A stretch of 11,934 bases of DNA, taken from positions 32,669-44,602 of the forward strand of contig DHIO01000012.1 in the NCBI GenBank assembly GCA_002403855.1. Direction: 5' to 3'. Numbering within the stretch: position 1 is the stretch's first letter; each line of letters opens with the position of its first letter. The notes beneath the pieces were generated by a model. It worked only from the letters and a program-made list of their open reading frames with translations, did not search any database and was not told the origin of the DNA. Positions 1 to 6,058 of this stretch are shown here, piece by piece. This DNA comes from Acidimicrobiia bacterium UBA4744 (GTDB lineage Bacteria > Actinomycetota > Acidimicrobiia > Spongiisociales > UBA4744). The position numbers and the translations under genes were made by a program.

Positions 1-1189
1 TTCGGTCCTGGTCGGCGTCGGCGAAAGCCGACGCTACTTGCTCCAAAGCTAGACGCTGGTCGTCGACCTGGAGGTTGATCTCACCAGAGGCCGCATAGGG
101 TTCGAATTCCTCTCGAAGTTCCGACAGCGGCCGGCCGTCTTCGGACAGCACCTGCAGCAAGACGAGCATCGCCAACATGCCCGAGTCGGCCCGGAAGTTG
201 TCGCGGAAGTAGTAGTGGCCGGAATGCTCCCCTCCGAATGCCGCCCCGGTTTCCGCCATGACGCCCTTGATGAAGGAGTGCCCGACCCGGGTGCGCACCG
301 CCGTCCCGCCGGCGGCTCGCACGCTCTCGGGCACGGCTCGACTGGTGATCAAGTTGTGGACGATCGTTGCGCCGGGTTCTTTCCTCAGGAACCAGGCGGC
401 GATGATGGCGGTGGTGGTGCTGCCCGAAACGGGTCGAAGGCGGTCGTCCACGAAGAATGCCCGATCGGCGTCCCCATCGAAGGCCACACCGAGATCCGGC
501 CGCTTCTGGTCCATGAGGGTGAGTAGATCACGCAGATTCTCGGGCTCGAGGGGATCGGCCGGATGGTTGGGAAACGTCCCATCCGGATCGAGATACAGCC
601 CGTCCAGATGAGCCGGAATCCGATCGAAGACCGACGGCAGGACCACCCCGGCCATGCCGTTGCCGCCGTCCACTGCCACCGTGAGGGCCCCGATCCGCTC
701 CGGGTCGACGATGCCGAACAGGTGCCCGATGTACCCCGGCAGCGGGTCGTATGGCTCAATCGTGGCGGTGGTGGGGCCGTCCGCGAGCCCGGACTCCGCC
801 AGCCGTCTGATCTCCTCCAGGCCGGTATCCGCCCCGACCGGAGCGGCCCCTTCTCGACAGAGTTTGATCCCATTCCATTCAGGGGGATTGTGCGATGCCG
901 TGATCATGGCGCCCGGAACACCCAGACTCCCCGAAACGTAGTAGACGGTGTCGGTCGCAACCTGACCGATGTCGAGTACGTCGACGCCCTGCGAAGCAGC
1001 TCCCGCCATGAACGCTCCCGAAATCGCCGGAGTAGAAAGCCGGCAGTCGTACCCGACTGCAATCCGGTCGGCACCCGCGAAACCTGCAAACGCCGCACCG
1101 ATACGGCGAGCTGCGTCCTCGTCGAGATCGCCGGTGTCGGTACGGCCTCGTATGTCGTAGGCCTTGAATATCTTCTGCAGATCGCCCAT
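1..1189 (-). CDS. manB: Phosphomannomutase/phosphoglucomutase, C-terminus cut by window edge
   Basis: This enzyme of the alpha-D-phosphohexomutase family interconverts hexose-6-phosphate and hexose-1-phosphate in the cytoplasm, feeding GDP-mannose or UDP-glucose synthesis. The translation begins MGDLQKIFKAYDIRG, the usual family N-terminus. It has the phosphoserine loop TASHNP with the catalytic serine at residue 99, the magnesium loop DGDADR at 238-243, and the sugar-binding loop GEHSGH at 320-325. The frame stays open to the first bases of the window, giving 396 codons. Family members are usually about 450-460 residues, so only part of domain 4 is missing. The ATG at 1189 is preceded by AAGGA at good spacing. 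An in-frame ATG at 1279 without a ribosome site is the alternative. The family is certain. The symbol follows the actinobacterial manB neighbourhood, and mannose versus glucose specificity cannot be read from the sequence. Confidence 0.93.
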   Translation of the reverse strand, partial: MGDLQKIFKAYDIRGRTDTGDLDEDAARRIGAAFAGFAGADRIAVGYDCRLSTPAISGAFMAGAASQGVDVLDIGQVATDTVYYVSGSLGVPGAMITASHNPPEWNGIKLCREGAAPVGADTGLEEIRRLAESGLADGPTTATIEPYDPLPGYIGHLFGIVDPERIGALTVAVDGGNGMAGVVLPSVFDRIPAHLDGLYLDPDGTFPNHPADPLEPENLRDLLTLMDQKRPDLGVAFDGDADRAFFVDDRLRPVSGSTTTAIIAAWFLRKEPGATIVHNLITSRAVPESVRAAGGTAVRTRVGHSFIKGVMAETGAAFGGEHSGHYYFRDNFRADSGMLAMLVLLQVLSEDGRPLSELREEFEPYAASGEINLQVDDQRLALEQVASAFADADQDR

Positions 1190-1194
1190 TCGCC

Positions 1195-1200
1195 ATCCTT
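1195..1200 (-). promoter_or_regulatory. Ribosome binding site deciding the manB start
   Basis: The minus strand reads AAGGAT, ending five bases before the ATG at 1189. The in-frame ATG 30 codons further upstream (1279) has no comparable site. This favours the shorter protein. Confidence 0.6.
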
Positions 1201-1219
1201 GCTCGGCGTCGCCGACCGC

Positions 1220-1225
1220 ATTGTA
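1220..1225 (-). promoter_or_regulatory. Candidate -10 box for manB
   Basis: The minus strand reads TACAAT, five of six matches to TATAAT. It would start a transcript near 1213, about 24 bases before the ATG and upstream of the AAGGA ribosome site. The -35 position reads ACGCCC and is a poor match, so this rests on the -10 box alone. Confidence 0.35.
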
Positions 1226-1331
1226 CGGCCGGAGACCGAGCGGGGCGTATGTCGGAGGCTCTTCGGAACTCAACGTCATCGTATCGGCGGGGCGCGGTGC
1301 TCGAGCTGAGATCCAACCCGCCAACCGCCCC

Positions 1332-1337
1332 TACACT
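1332..1337 (+). promoter_or_regulatory. Candidate -10 box for the GT2 gene (near-leaderless)
   Basis: The plus strand reads TACACT, which fits the TANNNT pattern, 12 bases before the ATG at 1350. A start six or seven bases downstream would leave only about six untranslated bases. This agrees with the lack of a purine-rich ribosome site before this ATG. No convincing -35 is seen. Confidence 0.35.
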
Positions 1338-1349
1338 GCACGGGCGCAC

Positions 1350-2072
1350 ATGACGGCACCACCATCGTTCGATTCCGTATCCGTCGTCCTACCCGCGTAC
1401 CGTTTGGGCGAGCACATCGCGGCCAATCTCGTCGAGGTGGCCGCCGCACTGCCCGGCGCCCAGATCGTGGTGGTCGACGACGGAAGTGACGACAATACCT
1501 ACGAGCAGGCGCAACAGTCGACCACCCGCCTACCTCGGGTCAGTGTGATCAGACACGATCAGAATCGAGGCAAAGGGGCGGCCCTTCAGACGGGTACGGC
1601 TGCCGCAGAGGAATCGATAGTCGTCTTTCTCGACGCCGATCTCGATCTCCCCCCGGCACAGCTCCCGGGTCTATTGGAGGTTTTCGGGGAGCGCGGCGCC
1701 GACGTGCTGGTGGGGACCAAGCAGACTCAGATGAGTGGCGGTCGCTATCCGTGGAAGCGACGTGCCCTGAGCCTGGTCTTCTCATTCGTGACCCGCATCC
1801 TTTTTCGCCTTCCCGTTGACGAGACGCAGACCGGGCTCAAGATCTTCCGACGCTCGGTCTTGGACGAGGTGTTCACCGACCTGCGCATCTTCGGCTACGC
1901 ATTCGACCTGGAGCTCCTGGTCCGCGCTCACCGGGCCGGCTTCCGGCTCACCCAGGTGCCCGTCGATCTGCGGGTCGGTGCTTCATCCGCGCCCCTGCGC
2001 CTGTCAACGCTGTGGGAAATGGGACGGGATACGGTGCGGATCCTTCTGTGGTCGGTGCACCGGCGCGGATAG
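1350..2072 (+). CDS. GT2 family glycosyltransferase, dolichyl/polyprenyl-phosphate sugar synthase type
   Basis: This 240-aa protein resembles the DPM/DPG-synthase group, which moves a sugar from a nucleotide sugar to a polyprenyl phosphate at the inner membrane face. It starts with a beta strand (SVSVVLPAY) and then has VVVDDGSDD at about 40-48 for nucleotide binding. It also has RGKGAALQTG near 73-82, the metal-binding DADLD at 95-99, and ETQTGLKIFRR near 158-168, a position conserved in this group. No C-terminal membrane pair is present, so it should be peripheral; residues 141-155 form a hydrophobic patch. The frame is open further upstream, but homology starts just after the ATG at 1350. 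The gene converges with gtrA about 30 bp away, and GT2 plus GtrA is a known pairing in glycan glucosylation and O-antigen modification. The sugar is not predictable. Confidence 0.88.
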   Translation: MTAPPSFDSVSVVLPAYRLGEHIAANLVEVAAALPGAQIVVVDDGSDDNTYEQAQQSTTRLPRVSVIRHDQNRGKGAALQTGTAAAEESIVVFLDADLDLPPAQLPGLLEVFGERGADVLVGTKQTQMSGGRYPWKRRALSLVFSFVTRILFRLPVDETQTGLKIFRRSVLDEVFTDLRIFGYAFDLELLVRAHRAGFRLTQVPVDLRVGASSAPLRLSTLWEMGRDTVRILLWSVHRRG

Positions 2073-2102
2073 CCGGCCGCCGCCTGGGGAACCAGCAGGT
2101 AC

Positions 2103-2561
2103 CTAGACCTTTTCGGCTTTCCTCTCCTCGCCCAGCGCCTTCTTGAAGACCAGGTCACGGTAAGAAGCGAATTTCGGGATGAGGATGATGCCGGTCGCCA
2201 ACAGCGAAGCCAGGTTGATTTGCAGCGCGGTGCTGGCCCCAAAGATCCTCTCGGCCAGTTCCACCAGGCCGACCGTGGCCGCCCAGGCAGCCAGATTGAC
2301 CGCGTAGAAGACCAGCGTCTCCTTCAACGAGCCCCGCCCCTTCTTGATCTGGAAGGTCCAGCGGCGGTTGAGCACATACGACAACCCCGTGGCCAGCACG
2401 AAAGCCCACGTGACCGACCAGAAATCGGAAAGACCTACCACGGAGAAGAAGACATTCAACAGCACGAAGTAGACGATCGTGTTCAACCCGCCGATCAACC
2501 CGAGCCGAAAGAACTGGCCGATGGCCTCGCGGGTCACCAGGGACCGAAGGTACGCCATCAT
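2103..2561 (-). CDS. GtrA family membrane protein
   Basis: This 152-aa protein matches the GtrA family of small four-helix membrane proteins, thought to help move or present polyprenyl-linked sugars across the cytoplasmic membrane. Hydrophobic segments lie at about 17-40, 46-66, 82-103 and 112-131. The family signature NRRWTF sits at residues 65-70 after helix 2, and the C-terminus is a charged tail rich in Lys and Glu. The ATG at 2561 overlaps the TGA of the upstream GT-C-like gene in an ATGA, and a GGGAG lies eight bases before it. A second ATG follows directly at 2558. A longer open frame upstream lies inside the GT-C gene and is not credible. Its likely partner is the convergent GT2 at 1350-2072, which is transcribed separately. 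Confidence 0.88.
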   Translation of the reverse strand: MMAYLRSLVTREAIGQFFRLGLIGGLNTIVYFVLLNVFFSVVGLSDFWSVTWAFVLATGLSYVLNRRWTFQIKKGRGSLKETLVFYAVNLAAWAATVGLVELAERIFGASTALQINLASLLATGIILIPKFASYRDLVFKKALGEERKAEKV

Positions 2562-4843
2562 GCCCGGGACTCCCGCCACGCGAAGACACCGCTGGCAGCC
2601 ACGAACAGAAGACCGGCGATGCTGAGCGCCATCCCTACGTATTCGGCCCAAGTGGAGCGAAACTCGAGGGAAACGTTCTCCTCGGTGGGGACGACGACCA
2701 TCAACGCCGGGGCCGCCCTGTACGGTCCTTCTGCTCCTTCCGCCTTCCAGTTGGGGAAGTAGCTGACCTTGACCAAATGGGGAACGCCTACGGCCGTCGT
2801 CCGGAACGAGATCTCATGATCGCCGACCACGACGTCGCTCACTGTTCCACGGTCGGCAATCGGTCGGGTCCCGAGACCGTCGAGGTCTTCGCCCACCCGA
2901 AGCCAATCGTCCGGACCATCCTCGACCAACCACTCATCAAGACGCCCGTATCGGTCGTACCAGTCGAGCGCAGGTTCATCGAAGGAGTCGCCGTCGAACA
3001 CGACCGGTACGTAGGCGGCGACCTCAACTGCAGACGAGTCGGGAAGTTCGTAGATGGAAAAGGGCGGCGACGAAGCCACCTTGCGGAGATCGGTGCGGCG
3101 GTCGGCCGCCTGCTCGGCCTCTTCTGTGTAAGTGACGTAGTAGCGAACGTCGTACAGGGCAAGATGTTCCACTCCTCGGTCGAAATCGAAGGTGTGGTAG
3201 TTGAGTCCGGGCACCGGCCGGGACGGGGCCACGCTCATCTCCGCCTGGTTCAGGAAGTGGAAGGGCGTGGTCAGGGAGGACTCAAAGAACAGACCCTCCA
3301 TCGAGGGATGCGTCTGTTCCGTCCAGTAAGGAAAGAGCATGAGGGACATCGGTGTCCCGTATTTGTTCTGCTCCTTGTTGTACTCCCACTGCACGCGCCC
3401 GGGCGGAAGCTCGCTCATGGAGACCATCAATGCCTCATATTCAGGCCAGGGTTCCTTACCCTCGTAGCCCGAGTAGTTCCAGCGGGCCCAGCCGGGGATG
3501 AAGCTCAGTCCGGCCAGGCCGACCGCCAGAAAGAGCACGACGCCGAGCAACGGCGCGGCGGTTCTCACCTCAACCAAATGCCCGCCTGCAAGAGTGGCCA
3601 GCAATGCCAAGAGCCCGCCTCCGAGGGCGACCCACCCGGCCGTCTCGCCGAGGGATATCTCGGGAATGGCCCCGAAAGCAACGATCACCAAAAGGACGAT
3701 GAATCCCCGGACCCACCACACCGACGCCTGCTCCGGGAACCGACGCGCCAGTTCCTTGAGACCTTGTCCCACGGCCAGTCCGGCGAAAACGAACACACCG
3801 AAGTAGAAGAAGGGCAGGAACCGCCCGTTCCACAGCTTGCCCTGTACCTGGTGCAGACTCTCCGGTAAGAACTCCGGGATCAACAGGATCAGCCAGTAGT
3901 AGACCACCGGCATCACCGCCAGCACCACAAACGGAACAACTCGCGGAGTACGACGAATCGACCACGCCAGCCCGATCAGTGCAGGAATCAGGAGAAGCCA
4001 GATTTCCGTCGGCAGGATGTTCTTCCACCCTTGCAGGGGTACCCAGGCCATGTCGGCCGAGTAGCCGACCCTGGCGAGCAGGGGTACCGCCCAGAAACCG
4101 GCAATCGAGAACCCGACCACCCAGGTGACCAGCACCGGTTTCGCCCCCTTGTGCCACAACAGAATCGGAAGCGATGCAATGATGATGGCCAGAGTCGTGA
4201 TCAGATGGGTCAGGGCGGTCAGAGCCAAAACCAGCCCGGCCAGCGGCACCAACCTGCGCCTCCCCTCGCTCACGATCTTGATCAGTAGCCCGAGATAGAC
4301 CAGCGCTAGGGCGAATGACCAGGAGAAGGAGAACTCACCGGCGAGGGTGGAGGGGATGTTCCCGCCGTAGATCGAGTAGCTCTCCATGAAGACGAACGAA
4401 CCTCCGGCAGCCGCGGCCACCGTTGCCGTTGAACGGGCGAAACCCATCGCCCGAACGAGGAAATAGGTGGCAGCCGGAAGGGCCACGAGCCCGAAGATCG
4501 TGACCAGCTTGAAGGCCACTCCATACGGAAGGATGACATCGAGAAGGACGGTGACGAGCGCCGGCAGAGGGAAATAGAAGTAGAAGACCGGGAAACCCCC
4601 AAACCAGCTGTTGCTCCAACCGAGTATCCGGCCTTCCGGCAAGAGGGTGTCGCGCAGGTAGGCGGGCACGAATACGTGAGCCCCCATATCCCCGCCCGAT
4701 GGGGTGTTGGCGGTGAACAGGAGCACGGGATTCATGACGACGAAGATCGCCGTCATGAGGAGGCCGATCCCTACCGCGGCTACCCAGAGAGGCAGTCGAT
4801 CGGAGCGGGTCGGAACTGAGGATGTCCGAGTGGAAGGTTCCAT
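2558..4843 (-). CDS. Large multi-pass membrane protein, GT-C glycosyltransferase-like (PTPS-related / YfhO-like)
   Basis: This 761-aa protein has a first membrane helix at about 18-40, then a loop with GGDMGAH at residues 50-56. The Asp is where GT-C enzymes place their catalytic acid. About ten further hydrophobic segments follow up to roughly residue 455. After them comes a soluble, presumably external region with many aromatic and acidic residues, starting near the GYEGKEPWPEYEAL stretch. Near the C-terminus is VSYFPNWKAEG, an ending also seen in YfhO-like and 6-pyruvoyl-tetrahydropterin-synthase-related membrane proteins. A last helix lies at about 733-755. I infer that it transfers a lipid-linked sugar to an envelope acceptor, with GtrA and the nearby GT2 supplying the donor. 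The substrate is unknown. The start at 4843 lacks a clear ribosome site and lies 12 bp after the zinc-ribbon gene, within a short palindrome. It could also be a polysaccharide-assembly membrane protein rather than an active transferase. Confidence 0.8.
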   Translation of the reverse strand: MEPSTRTSSVPTRSDRLPLWVAAVGIGLLMTAIFVVMNPVLLFTANTPSGGDMGAHVFVPAYLRDTLLPEGRILGWSNSWFGGFPVFYFYFPLPALVTVLLDVILPYGVAFKLVTIFGLVALPAATYFLVRAMGFARSTATVAAAAGGSFVFMESYSIYGGNIPSTLAGEFSFSWSFALALVYLGLLIKIVSEGRRRLVPLAGLVLALTALTHLITTLAIIIASLPILLWHKGAKPVLVTWVVGFSIAGFWAVPLLARVGYSADMAWVPLQGWKNILPTEIWLLLIPALIGLAWSIRRTPRVVPFVVLAVMPVVYYWLILLIPEFLPESLHQVQGKLWNGRFLPFFYFGVFVFAGLAVGQGLKELARRFPEQASVWWVRGFIVLLVIVAFGAIPEISLGETAGWVALGGGLLALLATLAGGHLVEVRTAAPLLGVVLFLAVGLAGLSFIPGWARWNYSGYEGKEPWPEYEALMVSMSELPPGRVQWEYNKEQNKYGTPMSLMLFPYWTEQTHPSMEGLFFESSLTTPFHFLNQAEMSVAPSRPVPGLNYHTFDFDRGVEHLALYDVRYYVTYTEEAEQAADRRTDLRKVASSPPFSIYELPDSSAVEVAAYVPVVFDGDSFDEPALDWYDRYGRLDEWLVEDGPDDWLRVGEDLDGLGTRPIADRGTVSDVVVGDHEISFRTTAVGVPHLVKVSYFPNWKAEGAEGPYRAAPALMVVVPTEENVSLEFRSTWAEYVGMALSIAGLLFVAASGVFAWRESRA

Positions 4844-4858
4844 GACGTCCAGACGTCA
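4843..4858. repeat. 16-bp perfect palindrome-type inverted repeat between stop and start codons
   Basis: The plus strand reads TGACGTC, then CA, then GACGTCA: two 7-base arms around a 2-base centre. On the minus-strand transcript it begins at the zinc-ribbon stop codon and ends at the first base of the GT-C start codon. It could fold into a six-base-pair stem with a four-base loop in the mRNA, or be a protein-binding site in DNA. Confidence 0.6.
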
Positions 4859-5032
4859 GGAGTTCTGCTTGCGTGCCAGTTCGAGAACTTCTGACAGGGA
4901 CACCAGCTTTCCGTCCCTGTCCCACCACTTCTCTTCACACTTGTGGCACGAGTAGAAGTGAACCTCGGTCTCGTCGGGGAGCTTCTGTTGGATCTGGATT
5001 ACGTCACGCGCGCCACAGTTTGGACAGTGCAC
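4856..5032 (-). CDS. Small zinc-ribbon protein (58 aa)
   Basis: This small gene reads MHCPNCGARDVIQIQQK at its N-terminus. It has two CxxC knuckles, Cys3/Cys6 and Cys29/Cys32, spaced 22 residues apart. The second follows FYSC and precedes EEKWW, much like the TFIIS-type or transcription-factor zinc ribbon. The remaining C-terminal part is a helix (LSEVLELARK). It is probably a cytoplasmic zinc-binding protein; its function is not known. A stop codon lies in frame at 5060-5062 and the only usual start between it and the first Cys is the GTG at 5032, which is preceded by AAGGGA at six bases. The gene ends 12 bp before the GT-C-like gene, so the two are probably co-transcribed. It has no signal peptide or membrane segment. 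Confidence 0.72.
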   Translation of the reverse strand: MHCPNCGARDVIQIQQKLPDETEVHFYSCHKCEEKWWDRDGKLVSLSEVLELARKQNS

Positions 5033-5130
5033 GACATCCCTTCGTCGGCCGAGCGTAGCTTACCGAAACGGGCGATCTAGTCCGAGAACCCGGGCCCCTG
5101 GGAGCATGAGACAAAGCGGTCCATCCGGGA

Positions 5131-5397
5131 CTACTCCTCCAGCAGCTTGCCGATGTAGCGACTCCGGCGTTTTCCGTCTTCCCGCCAGTAGGCGTACCAG
5201 TAAGGACCGTGCGGGCAGGTCGTACATCCCGCCTTCCCACACCGGACCCACTGGCGGCGGAGACTGACTTCGGATTCGGCGCCGGGGATCAACGCTCCCG
5301 AACCTTCCAGGCGGGCTCGAGCCAGGATCAGAAGGCGGCGCAGCTGGTGCTCGTCGAGCTCCTTGACCGCTTCGATGAGATCCCGGTCGAGCGACAC
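5131..5397 (-). CDS. DUF6788-like small protein with Cys-His cluster
   Basis: This 88-aa protein has an N-terminal helical half (about residues 3-32, rich in Leu, Glu and Arg) and a C-terminal half with QWVRCGKAGCTTCPHGPYWY followed by WREDGKRRSRYIGK. This Cys-rich CGK...HGPYWY...GK..YIGK pattern is typical of the DUF6788 group. Cys53, Cys58, Cys61 and His63 could hold one zinc ion. The start is a GTG at 5397, seven bases after the TGA of the DUF3499 gene, so the two are probably translated from one message. A 98-bp gap follows before the zinc-ribbon gene. Function is unknown. From memory, members of this group often occur in variable or mobile neighbourhoods, which makes its place in a conserved block unusual. 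The family name is by recognition and not checked by a profile. Confidence 0.7.
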   Translation of the reverse strand: MSLDRDLIEAVKELDEHQLRRLLILARARLEGSGALIPGAESEVSLRRQWVRCGKAGCTTCPHGPYWYAYWREDGKRRSRYIGKLLEE

Positions 5398-5404
5398 GGT
5401 TCGC

Positions 5405-5629
5405 TCAGGCGACCTCGAGCGGCGCGAACAGCCTGGTGGTGCTGCGGTGGTCGGTCAGAGTCCACCCCAGCGGTGGGGTCATTCGATTGGCGTGGTCGGC
5501 ACAAAGCGAATAGCCGTCCCCCGGACCCACCGGAGCCAAGAGGTCTTCCAGCCACACAGCCCGGTCTTCGTAGCTGAAGGACATGACGGCGGCACCGGGG
5601 CCACCGCAGCGAACACAAGATTGAATCAT
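5405..5629 (-). CDS. DUF3499 family protein
   Basis: This 74-aa protein matches the actinobacterial DUF3499 family: CVRCGGPG near the start, then SYEDRAVWLEDL, then YSLCADHANRMTPPLGW and a terminal TDHRS segment. Cys5, Cys8, Cys43 and His46 are placed like zinc ligands. The biochemical role is unknown. In Mycobacterium and Streptomyces the family lies between whiB and manB, often beside a small metallopeptidase gene that is absent here. The ATG at 5629 has no ribosome site but stands six bases after a good -10 box (TAAGTT) with a TTG-type -35 at 17 bases. A leaderless mRNA is therefore likely. It is probably the first gene of the run DUF3499 - DUF6788-like - zinc ribbon - GT-C - gtrA. Confidence 0.85.
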   Translation of the reverse strand: MIQSCVRCGGPGAAVMSFSYEDRAVWLEDLLAPVGPGDGYSLCADHANRMTPPLGWTLTDHRSTTRLFAPLEVA

Positions 5630-5635
5630 GTGTTG

Positions 5636-5664
5636 AACTTAGATGGACGTTCGGGTGAGAACAA
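5636..5664 (-). promoter_or_regulatory. Probable leaderless promoter of the DUF3499 gene
   Basis: On the minus strand, TTGTTC (5664-5659) is followed by a 17-base spacer and TAAGTT (5641-5636), then six bases and the ATG at 5629. Transcription seven bases after the -10 box would start exactly on the A of the start codon. The intergenic space is only 47 bp. No ribosome site is seen, as expected for a leaderless message. Confidence 0.6.
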
Positions 5665-5676
5665 GGATTTGCGGCC

Positions 5677-6042
5677 TCACCGCAGCCGTGCTCTTCGTAG
5701 CGCTCGCCCGATTTCACGGGAACTCACCGCACCCTCGAAGAAACCGACCGGTTTGCCGTGAGCGTCTATCACCACTACGGCGGGTACCTTGTCGATGCCG
5801 CTCGAGCGGAACTTCCCGGCGTCACGCTGATAGGCCACCTCGCGGACGGCCTTCGCCGGCGAGGCGCTCAGGACTGTCTCCCGTACGGGGTTGCAGGCAT
5901 CACAGTCGGTGGACGTGAAGACGACTACCGCCGGCCACGGCCGGAGAAACTCCGCCCGTATCGAACGCCACCGCAACCGAGCCCGGACACCGGCCCAAAC
6001 CGCCACGGCCACAATCGCCGCGGCCAACGCTGCAGCGATCAC
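5677..6042 (-). CDS. Membrane-anchored thioredoxin-like protein
   Basis: This protein of about 121 aa begins with one hydrophobic helix (residues 2-18). An Arg-rich segment follows, then a thioredoxin-like fold: AVVVFTSTDCDACNPVRETV with the redox pair Cys47/Cys50, a strand around EVAYQRD, and KVPAVVVID with the cis-proline at 87. These features suit a redox protein anchored in the cytoplasmic membrane; the side of the fold is not proven. Its neighbour upstream is the DUF5719 gene, 16 bp away. The start is uncertain. The GTG at 6042 is chosen because it lies just before the hydrophobic helix, but it has no clear ribosome site. A TTG at 6069 in the same frame would add nine residues and overlap the upstream stop. 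It could keep thiols of exported neighbours reduced or act in disulfide formation. Confidence 0.78.
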   Translation of the reverse strand: MIAAALAAAIVAVAVWAGVRARLRWRSIRAEFLRPWPAVVVFTSTDCDACNPVRETVLSASPAKAVREVAYQRDAGKFRSSGIDKVPAVVVIDAHGKPVGFFEGAVSSREIGRALRRARLR

Positions 6043-6058
6043 GAGGGCTCGGGTGATT

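Noticed and set aside
1164..1349. Upstream extension of the GT2 frame (62 codons)
   Set aside because: It lies in the divergent intergenic region and overlaps the mutase start. Family similarity begins just after the ATG at 1350, where a -10-like box also stands.
2073..2102. Bidirectional terminator between the convergent GT2 and gtrA genes
   Set aside because: Only a four-base stem (CTGG/CCAG) without a T tract is present, too weak to call.
2777..3868. Plus-strand open frame of 363 codons within the GT-C-like gene
   Set aside because: It is antisense to a gene with clear membrane helices and family motifs. Its translation has low complexity typical of a shadow frame, with no recognisable domain.
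5033..5130. Internal promoter before the zinc-ribbon gene
   Set aside because: TAAGCT and TACGCT fit the loose -10 pattern, but no suitable -35 lies at 16-18 bases. The gap otherwise holds only GC-rich sequence around a GGGCCC palindrome, with no clear function.
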